From contig NC_011831.1 of assembly GCF_000021945.1 (NCBI RefSeq), positions 1,249,353 to 1,313,352 on the forward strand: DNA of 64,000 nt, given 5' to 3'. The notes under the pieces are model-generated. The model ran no database searches. It was not told the origin of the DNA and saw only the letters and a list, made by a program, of their open reading frames with translations. Positions 1 to 8,558 of this stretch are shown here, piece after piece; the first letter of the stretch is position 1, and each line of letters begins with the position of its first letter. Source of the stretch: Chloroflexus aggregans DSM 9485 (lineage in GTDB: Bacteria; Chloroflexota; Chloroflexia; Chloroflexales; Chloroflexaceae). A program made the translations under genes and the position numbers.

Positions 1-1
1 G

Positions 2-433
2 GTTGATGATGAAGCTTCGGCGCAGGCGATCCTCGCCGATCTGCAAGGTGGAGCCAATTTTGCTACGCTCGCGGCGACTCGTTCGCGCGATACAGCTTCG
101 GCAGCGAACGGTGGTGACTTGGGTTGGGCCACGCGGGGCGATTTTGTACCGGCGTTTGAAGAAGCTATCTTTACCCTGCCGCTCAATACACCACAGATTG
201 TGAAAACCGATTTTGGTTTTCACGTCGTCGAGGTATTGGAGCGCGAACTCCAACGCCCCTTCGACACGTTTGAACAATTGCGGGTTCGTCAGAATGCCGG
301 TCAGTTTTACCAGGAAACCTTTGTACCGTGGTACGAGGAGTTGCGCCGTCAGTTTGAATTGAGTGGGGAACTACAGATCGCCGATGGCTTTGATCCGAAC
401 GCTTTACCGATCCCGTTCCCTGAGACGCCATGA
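2..433 (+). CDS. Parvulin-type peptidyl-prolyl isomerase, C-terminal part (5' end outside window)
   Basis: The reading frame is open from base 2, so the N-terminus lies upstream of the window. The visible 143 residues hold most of a PpiC/rotamase domain: the GGDLGWA motif, the FEEAIF segment and the TDFGFHVVEV strand are typical of the SurA/PrsA/PpiC family, which catalyses cis-trans isomerisation of prolyl bonds in exported proteins. A short helical tail follows. The stop codon overlaps the start of mazG (ATGA), suggesting translational coupling. A paralogue at 27991-28947 on the other strand shares these motifs and begins with a lipoprotein signal, so this protein is probably also a surface lipoprotein, although that part cannot be seen here. 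Confidence 0.85.
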   Translation, partial: VDDEASAQAILADLQGGANFATLAATRSRDTASAANGGDLGWATRGDFVPAFEEAIFTLPLNTPQIVKTDFGFHVVEVLERELQRPFDTFEQLRVRQNAGQFYQETFVPWYEELRRQFELSGELQIADGFDPNALPIPFPETP

Positions 434-1656
434 GTACCACACTCCATACTGTGCTTCATCTTGCGGTGAATCAGGACCTGATCGACCCAGCAGCATTACA
501 GGTGTGGTCGGTTGAACGGTTGCTTCAACCATCACCCCGGCCAACAGCAACCAGGGTGTTACCATGGGTAGAACAGCAAGGTTTGGGTAGCTATCAACCG
601 GTACGATTGCCATACCCCCTGGCAACACATACCCCGGCTCTGATCTGGGGTGAACCGGCTACTCTCAATCTGACCGCACTGGCTACCCTTTTGGCTGAAC
701 GTTACCCGACCAACCATCGGTTGTTTGTGTTGACCGCACCGGAGGGGAGTACGATACCGTTGACCGTGGCCGAACTCGCTACGGCAATCCTGCCACCAGA
801 TGAAGTGATCGGGATCGTTGTTCCGGCATTGTCGCTTGCCGAAGACCAACGGAGCCTTGATCGATTGCGGTGGGTGATCGGTCGTCTGTGCGGGCCAGAC
901 GGCTGCCCATGGGATGTACGCCAAACCCATCAGAGCCTGCGGAGAACGTTCCTCGAAGAGGTGTATGAAGCGCTGGAAGCAATCGATACCGGCGACATGC
1001 GTCACCTCTGTGAAGAGCTTGGTGATGTGCTGATGCAAGTATTCGTGCATAGTGAAATGGCCCGCCAGGCCGGCTATTTTACCCTCGAATCGGTCGTTCA
1101 GCACGTCGCCGATAAACTGATCTTTCGCCATCCGCACGTCTTCGGCACAACCAGTGTGACCGACACCGGTGAAGTTCTCCAAAACTGGGAGGCGTTGAAG
1201 GCGCAAGAATTGGCTACTAAAGGCCAGGTACGTAGCAGCGCGCTCGATGGTATTCCGTCAGCATTGCCAGCATTGGCCACTGCCCAGACGCTGGCGCGTA
1301 AGGCAATCCAAGCCGGGTTTACGTGGACGACAATTGAGCAAGTTTGGGCCAAAATTGCCGAAGAACTGGCCGAGTTACGCGAAGCTGATGATAGTGCGGC
1401 CCAGAAGCGGGAACTCGGTGATCTGCTGTTCGCGCTGACCATACTGGCCCATTGGCTCCAACTCGATGCAGAATCGGCCCTGCGTGAAGCAAATCTGCGG
1501 TTTAAACAACGGTTTCAACAGGTCGAACAGATGGCTGCTCGTTCTGGACGGAACCTGCGCGATTGCACACTCGATGAACTGATCGCATGGTGGACGGCAG
1601 CGAAGATGATGAGGAACGAACACACCGATGGCACCACCAATTCCGCTGTACCGTAA
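430..1656 (+). CDS. mazG: Nucleoside triphosphate pyrophosphohydrolase MazG
   Basis: 408 residues. MazG hydrolyses (d)NTPs to NMP and pyrophosphate and is regarded as a house-cleaning enzyme. Two MazG repeats are visible: the first has [11 protein letters not shown] near residue 176 followed by [16 protein letters not shown], the second has EELAELREA near residue 311 followed by [15 protein letters not shown]. These acidic helices bind Mg2+ and substrate. About 150 extra N-terminal residues precede the first repeat. In other MazG proteins this position can hold a tetrapyrrole-methylase-like domain; here I see no clear methylase motif, so it may be a degenerate remnant. The start overlaps the upstream isomerase stop, and the gene overlaps the next one (1628) by 29 bases, indicating an operon. 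Confidence 0.93.
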   Translation: MSTTLHTVLHLAVNQDLIDPAALQVWSVERLLQPSPRPTATRVLPWVEQQGLGSYQPVRLPYPLATHTPALIWGEPATLNLTALATLLAERYPTNHRLFVLTAPEGSTIPLTVAELATAILPPDEVIGIVVPALSLAEDQRSLDRLRWVIGRLCGPDGCPWDVRQTHQSLRRTFLEEVYEALEAIDTGDMRHLCEELGDVLMQVFVHSEMARQAGYFTLESVVQHVADKLIFRHPHVFGTTSVTDTGEVLQNWEALKAQELATKGQVRSSALDGIPSALPALATAQTLARKAIQAGFTWTTIEQVWAKIAEELAELREADDSAAQKRELGDLLFALTILAHWLQLDAESALREANLRFKQRFQQVEQMAARSGRNLRDCTLDELIAWWTAAKMMRNEHTDGTTNSAVP

Positions 1657-1831
1657 CGATATTGTCCAGTTACGCAAACCGCATGCTTGCGGTGGTGACA
1701 CGTGGCGCATTGTGCGGCTAGGAGCCGACATTGGCTTACGCTGCGAGACATGTGGACGGCGAGTATTGTTGCCGAGAGCCGAACTCGAACGACGGATCAA
1801 ACGCTTCGTAGCACGTGGTGCTGATGAATAA
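1628..1831 (+). CDS. DUF951 family small protein
   Basis: 67 residues, matching the small DUF951 family in both length and pattern: an N-terminal LGDIV-like segment (here [16 protein letters not shown]), a central [14 protein letters not shown] strand, then [12 protein letters not shown]. The spaced cysteines (CGG and CETC) suggest a zinc-ribbon-like fold, perhaps binding nucleic acid. The function of the family is unknown to me. It starts inside the 3' end of mazG in another frame, so the two are probably co-translated. Confidence 0.85.
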   Translation: MAPPIPLYRNDIVQLRKPHACGGDTWRIVRLGADIGLRCETCGRRVLLPRAELERRIKRFVARGADE

Positions 1832-1951
1832 CGATACCTTTGGCGGGACGAGAGATCGTCTTGTGATAGGATCATAGCCGCTCAACATCCCATCAGTACT
1901 TCCTTCCTGCACAGTGATAGAACTAGTCAGTTGCATAGTATGCAAGGTCGC

Positions 1952-3319
1952 ATGGTTCAACATCGGTTATCTCCATACCCGACCCCTCAATGGCGGTCGG
2001 TGTGGCGATACTTCATCATCGGATTGCTCTGGTCGGTATTAGTCACCGGTATAGCAGCACAGTCAACTCAGCCAGTCTACGTTGCCGAATACGAGGGAGT
2101 ACTGAGCACGTATGCCGCCGGATATTTGCGGCGTGCCTTGCACGAAGCTGAGGCTGCGAATGCTCAGGTACTAGTGATGCAACTGACGCCACACGGTGCC
2201 GTTCTCGAAGAGGTGCGCAAACTTGCAAACGATATTGCCAACGCACGTGTACCGGTAGTCGTGTACATCGGTCCATCCGGCCACGATGCCGGGGCAGCCG
2301 GTTCGTGGCTGTTGCCGGCAGCGCACATCGCGGCGATGGCACCGGATAGTCGGTTTGGCATTGCCACTCCCCTCTTCGTACCGACAATGGGTATGAGCAA
2401 TGACACCCAAGAATTGTTGTTAAACGAGCAGTTACAGCAATTCGAGGTGTGGGGCCAGGCCCACAACCGCAATGTTGATTGGGCCGATACCGCCTTACGG
2501 AGCGGTTTTATTGCAACAGCAGCCCAAGCCATCGAGGCACAACCGCCGATTATCGATCTGGTGGCCCGTGACCGTACCGAATTGTTGCAACGCCTTGAAG
2601 GCCGGGTCGTGACATTGGCCGACGGACGGCAGATCACATTGGCAACACTCGGCGCCCGCCCCTTTGTCGTCGAAGTCAATCTCCTCGAAGCCTTCCTGAT
2701 CGTACTCGCCAATCCGACCGTTGTCTTCTTGTTATTGATCATGGCAGGGCTTGCCTTCTACGCCGAGTTTCTCAGCCCAACTGTCGGTATCTTGGCCGGT
2801 CTTGGTGTGCTATTGCTTATTGGCGCAATTATCGGTATGATCGCATTGCCGGTGCAATGGCTCAGCGTGTTAGGCATTCTCATCGCATTTGGCCTGATTG
2901 CAGCCGATCTCTTCGTGCCATCGCATGGCACGCTGACAGTCATTGGGGTGGGCATTATGATCGCCAGCGCATTAACGCTGTTCGACGCGACCCAAGCCCC
3001 GGGTGTGGTCGTGGCACTGTGGGTGATCATCTTAGTTGCGATGATCATTGCAATCTTCGCCGTAACCGGGGTGTGGCTGGCACTTCGGTCGCGCAACCGA
3101 CCGGTTACGACCGGGCAGGAAGGGTTAATCGGACGACTGGCTGAGGTACGGCAGCGCCTCGACCCAGAAGGGATGGTATTCGTTGAGGGTGCATTGTGGC
3201 GAGCGGTATGCGAGAATGGTACCGCAGAAGCAGGTGAGTGGGTACGAGTGACCGGAATCTATGCCTTGCGCTTAACGGTGCGGCGGCTTGAACCATCTGA
3301 ATTATCGTCGCCCTCGTAG
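1952..3319 (+). CDS. NfeD-like membrane protein (ClpP-class protease fold, catalytic residues apparently lost)
   Basis: About 455 residues from the ATG at 1952, chosen because AAGG lies 5 bases upstream; an in-frame ATG at 1931 is possible. Order: N-terminal membrane/signal segment (about residues 14-35), a ClpP-like domain with the typical QLTPHGAVLEEVRKLANDI and AAHIAAMAPDSRFGIATP segments, a block of four or five membrane helices, and a C-terminal OB-fold NfeD domain (GLIGRLAEV to VTGIYALRLTV). Long NfeD proteins pair with stomatins and are thought to act on membrane protein quality; the stomatin gene follows at 3391. The motif normally reading A-A-S-A-G-T, whose Ser is the nucleophile in Pyrococcus PH1510, reads A-G-A-A-G-S here, and the catalytic Lys is not evident either. 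Confidence 0.88.
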   Translation: MVQHRLSPYPTPQWRSVWRYFIIGLLWSVLVTGIAAQSTQPVYVAEYEGVLSTYAAGYLRRALHEAEAANAQVLVMQLTPHGAVLEEVRKLANDIANARVPVVVYIGPSGHDAGAAGSWLLPAAHIAAMAPDSRFGIATPLFVPTMGMSNDTQELLLNEQLQQFEVWGQAHNRNVDWADTALRSGFIATAAQAIEAQPPIIDLVARDRTELLQRLEGRVVTLADGRQITLATLGARPFVVEVNLLEAFLIVLANPTVVFLLLIMAGLAFYAEFLSPTVGILAGLGVLLLIGAIIGMIALPVQWLSVLGILIAFGLIAADLFVPSHGTLTVIGVGIMIASALTLFDATQAPGVVVALWVIILVAMIIAIFAVTGVWLALRSRNRPVTTGQEGLIGRLAEVRQRLDPEGMVFVEGALWRAVCENGTAEAGEWVRVTGIYALRLTVRRLEPSELSSPS

Positions 3320-3390
3320 GAACAACGGTTGGGGTTGGAAGCCGGCATCCAACATCCAACATAGTGGTTGCATAACAGAAAGGGAGGGAT

Positions 3391-4188
3391 ATGAACGGAT
3401 TCACCTTTTTCCTGCTCGCTTGTCTGGCAGTCTTAGCCTTTATTGCCTTAATGATCCTGCTCTCGGCGATCAAGATCGTTCCCGAATACGAGCGTGGAGT
3501 TATCTTTCGATTGGGTCGGCTAATGGGGCCACGCGGGCCGGGCATCTTTTTTGTGATCCCGATCTTCGAGCGTATGGTGCGGGTCGATATGCGCGTCATT
3601 ACAATGGACGTGCCGGTACAAGAGGTGATTACGCTCGATAACGTGACCATTAAGGTCAATGCCGTCCTCTATTTTCAAGTGATCAATCCGAATTGGGCGG
3701 TCACGAAAGTGATGGACTACATCCGCGCCACGATGCAAATCGCCCAAACAACCTTGCGCAGCGTCGTTGGTCAGGTCGAGCTTGATGAACTGCTGGCGCA
3801 ACGCGAGAAGATCAACCAAAAACTTCAGCAGATCATCGACGAACAGACCGAGCCGTGGGGGATCAAGGTAACGATTGTCGAAGTAAAAGACGTTGAGTTA
3901 CCACAGAATATGCAACGGGCAATGGCACGCCAAGCCGAAGCCGAACGTGAAAAGCGTGCCAAGCTGATCCACGCTGATGGCGAATTGCAGGCGTCGCGTA
4001 CCCTGGCCGAAGCTGCGCGCGTGTTAGCCAGCGAGCCGGTCACGTTGCAACTACGGTATCTGCAAACCTTGACCGAAATCGCCACCGAGAAGAACAGCAC
4101 GATTATCTTCCCGCTCCCGATTGAGCTGCTCAAGACCTTTTTGGCTCCGCAGTCGGTCAACAATGATGTAGTACGCTCATCAGATTAG
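3391..4188 (+). CDS. Stomatin/slipin family SPFH-domain protein
   Basis: 265 residues: one N-terminal membrane hairpin (about residues 4-28), then an SPFH domain opening with [20 protein letters not shown] and the [19 protein letters not shown] core, then an Ala/Glu-rich coiled coil ([18 protein letters not shown]). Slipins form oligomers on the cytoplasmic membrane and are the usual partner of long NfeD proteins, whose gene lies 71 bases upstream on the same strand. A strong ribosome site (AGGGAGGG) precedes the ATG. The C-terminus keeps the [24 protein letters not shown] segment typical of slipin-2-like proteins. Confidence 0.93.
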   Translation: MNGFTFFLLACLAVLAFIALMILLSAIKIVPEYERGVIFRLGRLMGPRGPGIFFVIPIFERMVRVDMRVITMDVPVQEVITLDNVTIKVNAVLYFQVINPNWAVTKVMDYIRATMQIAQTTLRSVVGQVELDELLAQREKINQKLQQIIDEQTEPWGIKVTIVEVKDVELPQNMQRAMARQAEAEREKRAKLIHADGELQASRTLAEAARVLASEPVTLQLRYLQTLTEIATEKNSTIIFPLPIELLKTFLAPQSVNNDVVRSSD

Positions 4189-4243
4189 GGTGGGTAGCAC
4201 GATGCTCATGGTATGGTAGCACGCACGAGCATCGTACAGTAGT

Positions 4244-4273
4244 TGTGGGGCAGAGGTTGTAATCTGCCCCACA
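4244..4273. terminator. Bidirectional hairpin terminator between stomatin gene and EamA gene
   Basis: A perfect 11-bp inverted repeat (TGTGGGGCAGA / TCTGCCCCACA, loop of 8) lies between two convergent genes. A second weaker inverted repeat (CGATGCTC 4200-4207, GAGCATCG 4227-4234) precedes it. No long T-run follows on either side, so efficiency is uncertain. Confidence 0.6.
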
Positions 4274-4284
4274 CCATACACCGG

Positions 4285-5178
4285 CTATCGCCGAGCGATG
4301 ATCGCAATACTCGCAACAAGCAACACCGCACCAACAATACCGGTAGCGGTAAAGCGCTCGCCTAGCAAGATCATCGCCAACAACGCCGAGCCGAGCGGCT
4401 CGAGTAGCGAAATAGTGGCTGCCGTCGTCGCCCGCACCGTGCGCATACCACGTACATAGAGCGCATACGCCAAAGCGGTCGGGACTACGCTCAGGTAGCC
4501 CAACACCAACCAGCCCAATGGCGGATAATCAATCGCCAAACCGGTAGACAGGGCAACGGGCAGTAACAACAACGCTCCAAGGGTAAACGACAACGCAACC
4601 GGCACGACCGGATGGTAATCGGCAGCGACCAGCCGTGCGCCCAACACCACCAGACTGTACGAAAAGCCGGCGGTCAGTGCCAACGCAGCCCCTACCAGCA
4701 AATCGTTCGTGGACTGTACCTGTGGCGCACCGCCGGCCAACAGACCTGCGCCAATCACCGCACCGCCAATAGCCAGCCCGGTACTCGGTCGCAACCGCTC
4801 GCCGAGAAAAGCCCGGGCAAGCAGCGCAGTGAAGATCGGCGCACTACAGATATTGATCAAGACGGCGGCTGCCACGCCGAGATACGGAATTGCGGCAAAG
4901 TAGGCCACCTGATAACCGGCGAACGCACTACCGATTAGTGCCAGCACCCAACGATGGCGGGGTTTGATGCGAAAGGCCTGTGGCCCGGCAAGCATACGTG
5001 CAGTGATTAACAACACCGGCGCCGACAGCAGCAAACGAAGGAAACCTATCGAAAGCGAATTGGTTTCGGTCAGGCGATAGAGCCACCCAACCGCCACACC
5101 GATGGTCCCCCACGATAACGCAGCGATAACTACCATCGCAATATCGAAGGGACGTTGGGCTTCATTAAGCGTAGACAT
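4285..5178 (-). CDS. EamA/DMT-superfamily transporter
   Basis: 297 residues from the ATG at 5178; an in-frame ATG at 5229 would add 17 polar residues that do not look like a membrane protein N-terminus. There are about ten hydrophobic segments in two homologous EamA halves. The first half contains LSWGTIGVAVGWLYRL and the AVLINICSAPIFTALLARAFLGERL signature, the second the TTAATISLLEPLGSALLAMILLGE signature. These proteins export or import small metabolites such as amino acids or purines across the cytoplasmic membrane; the substrate cannot be told from sequence. A large palindrome at 5233 separates it from the upstream pepA. Confidence 0.87.
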   Translation of the reverse strand: MSTLNEAQRPFDIAMVVIAALSWGTIGVAVGWLYRLTETNSLSIGFLRLLLSAPVLLITARMLAGPQAFRIKPRHRWVLALIGSAFAGYQVAYFAAIPYLGVAAAVLINICSAPIFTALLARAFLGERLRPSTGLAIGGAVIGAGLLAGGAPQVQSTNDLLVGAALALTAGFSYSLVVLGARLVAADYHPVVPVALSFTLGALLLLPVALSTGLAIDYPPLGWLVLGYLSVVPTALAYALYVRGMRTVRATTAATISLLEPLGSALLAMILLGERFTATGIVGAVLLVASIAIIARR

Positions 5179-5232
5179 AGCATTCTGATTTCTTGCAGAA
5201 AACCGTTCAACGGCGTATGTCCGTGACAATCG

Positions 5233-5258
5233 GAGAGGCGGGTTGCAACCCGCCTCTC
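5233..5258 (-). terminator. Perfect 26-base palindrome downstream of pepA
   Basis: GAGAGGCGGGTTG followed immediately by its reverse complement, a 13-bp stem if drawn without a loop. It lies between the end of pepA (5307) and the start of the EamA gene (5178), both on the minus strand. It probably ends or attenuates pepA transcription. There is no U-tract. Confidence 0.5.
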
Positions 5259-5306
5259 ACCGGACGCAACAGATGTCACTCACAGCGAGCGACTCATTTC
5301 GTCAGA

Positions 5307-6755
5307 TCAACTCACATATCCCTGTAACAGCTCAACCAACAACCGTACACCAACCCCGGTCGCCCCACGTGATTGATAAGCGCGCGACGGCTTCTCAACC
5401 CACGCAGTACCGGCAATATCGAGGTGCGCCCACGGATAATCACCGACAAAAGCGGCCAGAAAACCGGCAGCCGTAATCGCGCCGCCGTAACGCCCACCGG
5501 TATTTTTGAGATCGGCAATGTCACTCTTCATCGCATCACGGTACTCCTCCCAGAGCGGCAACTGCCAAACGCGCTCGGCAGTCGCTTCACCGGCAGTAAT
5601 GAGCCGATTTGCCAATTCCTGGTTGTTCCCCATTAAACCGATCGCATGCGAACCAAGGGCCACCATGATCGCACCGGTCAGGGTTGCCAAATCAACAATC
5701 GCCGCCGGCTGATAGCGTTGTGCGTAAAAGAGGCCGTCTGCCAACACGATCCGACCTTCAGCATCGGTATTAAGCACCTCAACCGTCTTACCACTGAGGG
5801 TGCGAATAATGTCGCCGGGACGATAAGCGGTACCGCTCGGCATATTCTCGGCAGCACAGACAATACCAACCACGTGCAACGGTAACTGCAATTCGGCTAC
5901 CGCTTGCATAGCTCCGAAAACTGCCGCCGCACCACTCATATCCATCTTCATATCGTCCATCTTCTCGGCCGGTTTGATACTGATACCTCCGGTATCGAAG
6001 GTTATACCCTTACCGACGAGACAAATGGTTGGACCGCGCCCGGCAGTACCATATTCCATCACGATAAAGCGTGGTTCGTTGGCCGATCCTTGCCCAACGG
6101 CGAGAATACCGCCAAAACCTTGTTCGATCAATTGTGCTTTATCCAGCACGGTGACCTGCAAACCAAGGCGAGCACCCATCTCAACAGCAGTCTGACCTAG
6201 AAATGCCGGTGTCACCTCATTACCGGGACCGTTCGCGAGATCGCGGGCAAACGTCGTCGCCTGCGCCAGTATCTGACCACGCCGTACCCCCTCAACGGCT
6301 TCCGGCGCATCAGAACCAGCTTGCAAGATGGCCGTAATCTCCGGCGTCTCCTCCCGGTCACTCTTATAGCGTGTATATCGGTACGACCCCAAGATGCTAC
6401 CCTCGGCAAAAGCTACACCAAATTGTTGTGGTGTCAATGGCAGATGACCATTATAGCCCAGATGATACCTCGACACCTTCAATTCTTGCGCCCGTTGGGC
6501 CGCAATTGCTGCCGCTTGCCGCACTGTATCGGCAGTAATACCCGAACGCTTCCCCATCCCGATCAGCAACAACCGTCGCGCCGGCAACGCTCCGCGTGGG
6601 TAGAGTAACGTTTGCTGCTTCCAGCGTCCGTTGGCATCGTTAGGTTCGCACAACGCAGTAACTTCCGCAGGTAATGTTTCGTCCTCGGCGTACAGCAAAA
6701 CGGCTAACTCCGTCTCGGTAGCCAACAGTTCACCGCTCTGAACTTCGCATTGCAT
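5307..6755 (-). CDS. pepA: Leucyl aminopeptidase (M17 family)
   Basis: 482 residues, the usual size for PepA. It removes N-terminal amino acids from peptides using two divalent metals and forms cytoplasmic hexamers. The metal- and substrate-binding signatures are intact: GKGITFDTGGISIKP with the Lys and Asp ligands, MKMDMSGAAAVFGAM, and the M17 hallmark NTDAEGRIVLADGL near residue 330. The N-terminal macro-like domain (residues about 1-150) is more divergent, as is normal. GAGG lies 5 bases before the ATG. A plausible minus-strand promoter (TTGAAC, 17 bases, CAAAAT) sits in the 180-base region shared with divergent homoserine dehydrogenase. Confidence 0.95.
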   Translation of the reverse strand: MQCEVQSGELLATETELAVLLYAEDETLPAEVTALCEPNDANGRWKQQTLLYPRGALPARRLLLIGMGKRSGITADTVRQAAAIAAQRAQELKVSRYHLGYNGHLPLTPQQFGVAFAEGSILGSYRYTRYKSDREETPEITAILQAGSDAPEAVEGVRRGQILAQATTFARDLANGPGNEVTPAFLGQTAVEMGARLGLQVTVLDKAQLIEQGFGGILAVGQGSANEPRFIVMEYGTAGRGPTICLVGKGITFDTGGISIKPAEKMDDMKMDMSGAAAVFGAMQAVAELQLPLHVVGIVCAAENMPSGTAYRPGDIIRTLSGKTVEVLNTDAEGRIVLADGLFYAQRYQPAAIVDLATLTGAIMVALGSHAIGLMGNNQELANRLITAGEATAERVWQLPLWEEYRDAMKSDIADLKNTGGRYGGAITAAGFLAAFVGDYPWAHLDIAGTAWVEKPSRAYQSRGATGVGVRLLVELLQGYVS

Positions 6756-6895
6756 AAGAACCTCGGAATAACTGATGTGTCATATTTTGCAGGACTTTTA
6801 TTGTACGTTCAAGCCAGCAGACCGTCAAATCCGACCGCATACTCAGGAAATAACGCGCCTTGCGTTTCACATCCGTAGGGTTGTCATCTGCACTA

Positions 6896-6904
6896 TGGTA
6901 CAAT
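6896..6904 (+). promoter_or_regulatory. Extended -10 promoter of homoserine dehydrogenase gene
   Basis: TGG-TACAAT, an extended -10 element, 35 bases before the ATG at 6939. A recognisable -35 at the right distance is lacking. The same TGn-TAnnnT pattern recurs before several other genes in this window. Confidence 0.45.
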
Positions 6905-6938
6905 AGCCGCATTTAGGAAAGCTGTGTAGGGGGCCATC

Positions 6939-8000
6939 ATGACACCCATTATCCAACTTGGCATCGGTGGCGTCGGACGAGCTTTAGCACGACAAATAGT
7001 AGCCGTCGCGCCTGCCATTCGCCGACGCTATGGCATAGATCTACGCTACATAGCGATTGCTGATAGTCGCGGTATCATTGCCGGTGATCCGACGGTGAGT
7101 GAAGAACAAGTACATCAAATCCTCGCCGTAAAAGAAGCCGGTCATGGGCTTGATAGTATGACTAATGCGATCACCGATCGGCACTGGATAGAGTTACTCC
7201 CTGCGACAATAGCAATCGTTGTTGATGTCACGGCAACGAGTGAACATACCGCGCCATTGGCCGCAGCCGTCTCGGCAGGTCATCGCGTTGTATTGGCCAA
7301 TAAACGCCCGCTATGTGATGAGTACGATCTGTTTACCGCGCTCACCGAACGTGGTGCAACCCGCTACGAAGCGACGGTTGGGGCCGGTTTGCCGGTTATT
7401 GGGGTATTACAGGGCTTGCTCGACACCGGTGATGAAGTACTGCGGATCGAAGCGGCCTTGAGTGGTACGCTCGGCTTTCTGATGAGCGCGTTAGAAGAGG
7501 GTAGCAGTTTTGCCGAAGCGGTATGGAAAGCGCACGCACTCGGCTACACCGAGCCGGATCCGCGAGATGACCTGAGCGGAGCTGATGTGGCGCGTAAGGC
7601 GCTGATTTTGGCCCGTACCTGTGGTATCCCCGTACCGGCTGACGCGGTGAGTGCTGAATCGCTCTTCCCACCCCAGCTCGCAACGGTCAGTGTGGCAGAG
7701 TTCTTGCAACGCTTGCCCGAAGCCGAGGAATCTGTTATGGAACGCTTTGCCGCGGCCCGTGCCGCCGGCAACGTCTTGCGGTATATCACATGCATCACGC
7801 CGGACAACATCGAGGTGGGGTTGCGCGAGTTGCCCGCCGATCATCCGCTCGCCGGTCTGCGTGGCCCCGACAATATGATCAGCTTCACCACCCGACGTTA
7901 CCACGACCGACCAATGGTGATCCGTGGGCCAGGTGCAGGGGTTGAAGTGACGGCAACCGGTGTGTTGAGCGATATTATTGCGACAGCACGAGAACTGTGA
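6939..8000 (+). CDS. hom: Homoserine dehydrogenase (short form without ACT domain)
   Basis: 353 residues. It reduces aspartate semialdehyde to homoserine in the threonine/methionine pathway. An N-terminal Rossmann motif (GIGGVGRALARQIV) binds NAD(P). Next come VVLANKRPLCDEYDLF and the catalytic-domain segment RYEATVGAGLPVIGVLQGLL with the conserved GAGLP. Further on are LSGTLGFLMSALEEGSSF and LGYTEPDPRDDLSGADVARKALILAR, the family signature with the catalytic Asp/Lys. About 350 residues and no C-terminal ACT domain put it with the short forms, so feedback control by threonine through an ACT domain is not expected. It stands alone, divergent from pepA. Confidence 0.94.
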   Translation: MTPIIQLGIGGVGRALARQIVAVAPAIRRRYGIDLRYIAIADSRGIIAGDPTVSEEQVHQILAVKEAGHGLDSMTNAITDRHWIELLPATIAIVVDVTATSEHTAPLAAAVSAGHRVVLANKRPLCDEYDLFTALTERGATRYEATVGAGLPVIGVLQGLLDTGDEVLRIEAALSGTLGFLMSALEEGSSFAEAVWKAHALGYTEPDPRDDLSGADVARKALILARTCGIPVPADAVSAESLFPPQLATVSVAEFLQRLPEAEESVMERFAAARAAGNVLRYITCITPDNIEVGLRELPADHPLAGLRGPDNMISFTTRRYHDRPMVIRGPGAGVEVTATGVLSDIIATAREL

Positions 8001-8475
8001 TAGCGTAAACTGTCGTCTTGGTTTTAGTTATCCGCGATGCACCACCAGTCGGTCGGTATCACCACCTCAACGGCAACGCACCACCGATCAATGTTCTCGA
8101 TAGAGCCTGTACTACGGTCGAGGGGCTACAATGTACAGATTCACGGGATGATGGTGGCGCGTGCCTTATCTAAGCCGATTTGTGTTAATGAAGATGGCAT
8201 GACGCAGATTGCGAAAAGATACGGTGAAATGCTGTGCGCACTGCGATTGCGCTCATGAGGAAGGGACATCTGCATCGATCTGCCCCACAACGAAGGACAA
8301 ACTTGCTTGGCAAACGTAGAACGACGGGTAATGGTCTACACTCGTCGAGTAGTTACCAAACGGCGCACCTGTTTGGCATGTACTATCGAGATCGGCAAAT
8401 AGTGTCACGATCCATTGCCTTCACCGATAACTCTGTTAGCGCCGAACTATCGGTCAAAACATCATGTCACATCTC
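8001..8475. other. Non-coding stretch between homoserine dehydrogenase and aldehyde dehydrogenase genes
   Basis: About 475 bases before the promoter at 8476. Two short open frames (8037-8258 and 8234-8479) have no recognisable protein pattern or convincing ribosome site. I see no repeat or RNA gene. It may be a decayed remnant. Confidence 0.5.
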
Positions 8476-8504
8476 TTGAGTTTTATGACGCAGCGTGTTA
8501 CACT
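8476..8504 (+). promoter_or_regulatory. Sigma-70-type promoter of the aldehyde dehydrogenase gene
   Basis: TTGAGT, 17 bases, TACACT: four of six matches in each hexamer to TTGACA/TATAAT with ideal spacing, about 55 bases before the ATG at 8559, which has a TAAGGAG ribosome site. Confidence 0.55.
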
Positions 8505-8558
8505 TATAACGCATAGCGGCATGCAACTCGCTCCCCACCAAATGTAAGGAGTCTTGCG

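Noticed and set aside
8037..8479. Two small plus-strand open frames before the aldehyde dehydrogenase gene
   Set aside because: No ribosome site, no family resemblance, and the second runs into the aldehyde dehydrogenase promoter.
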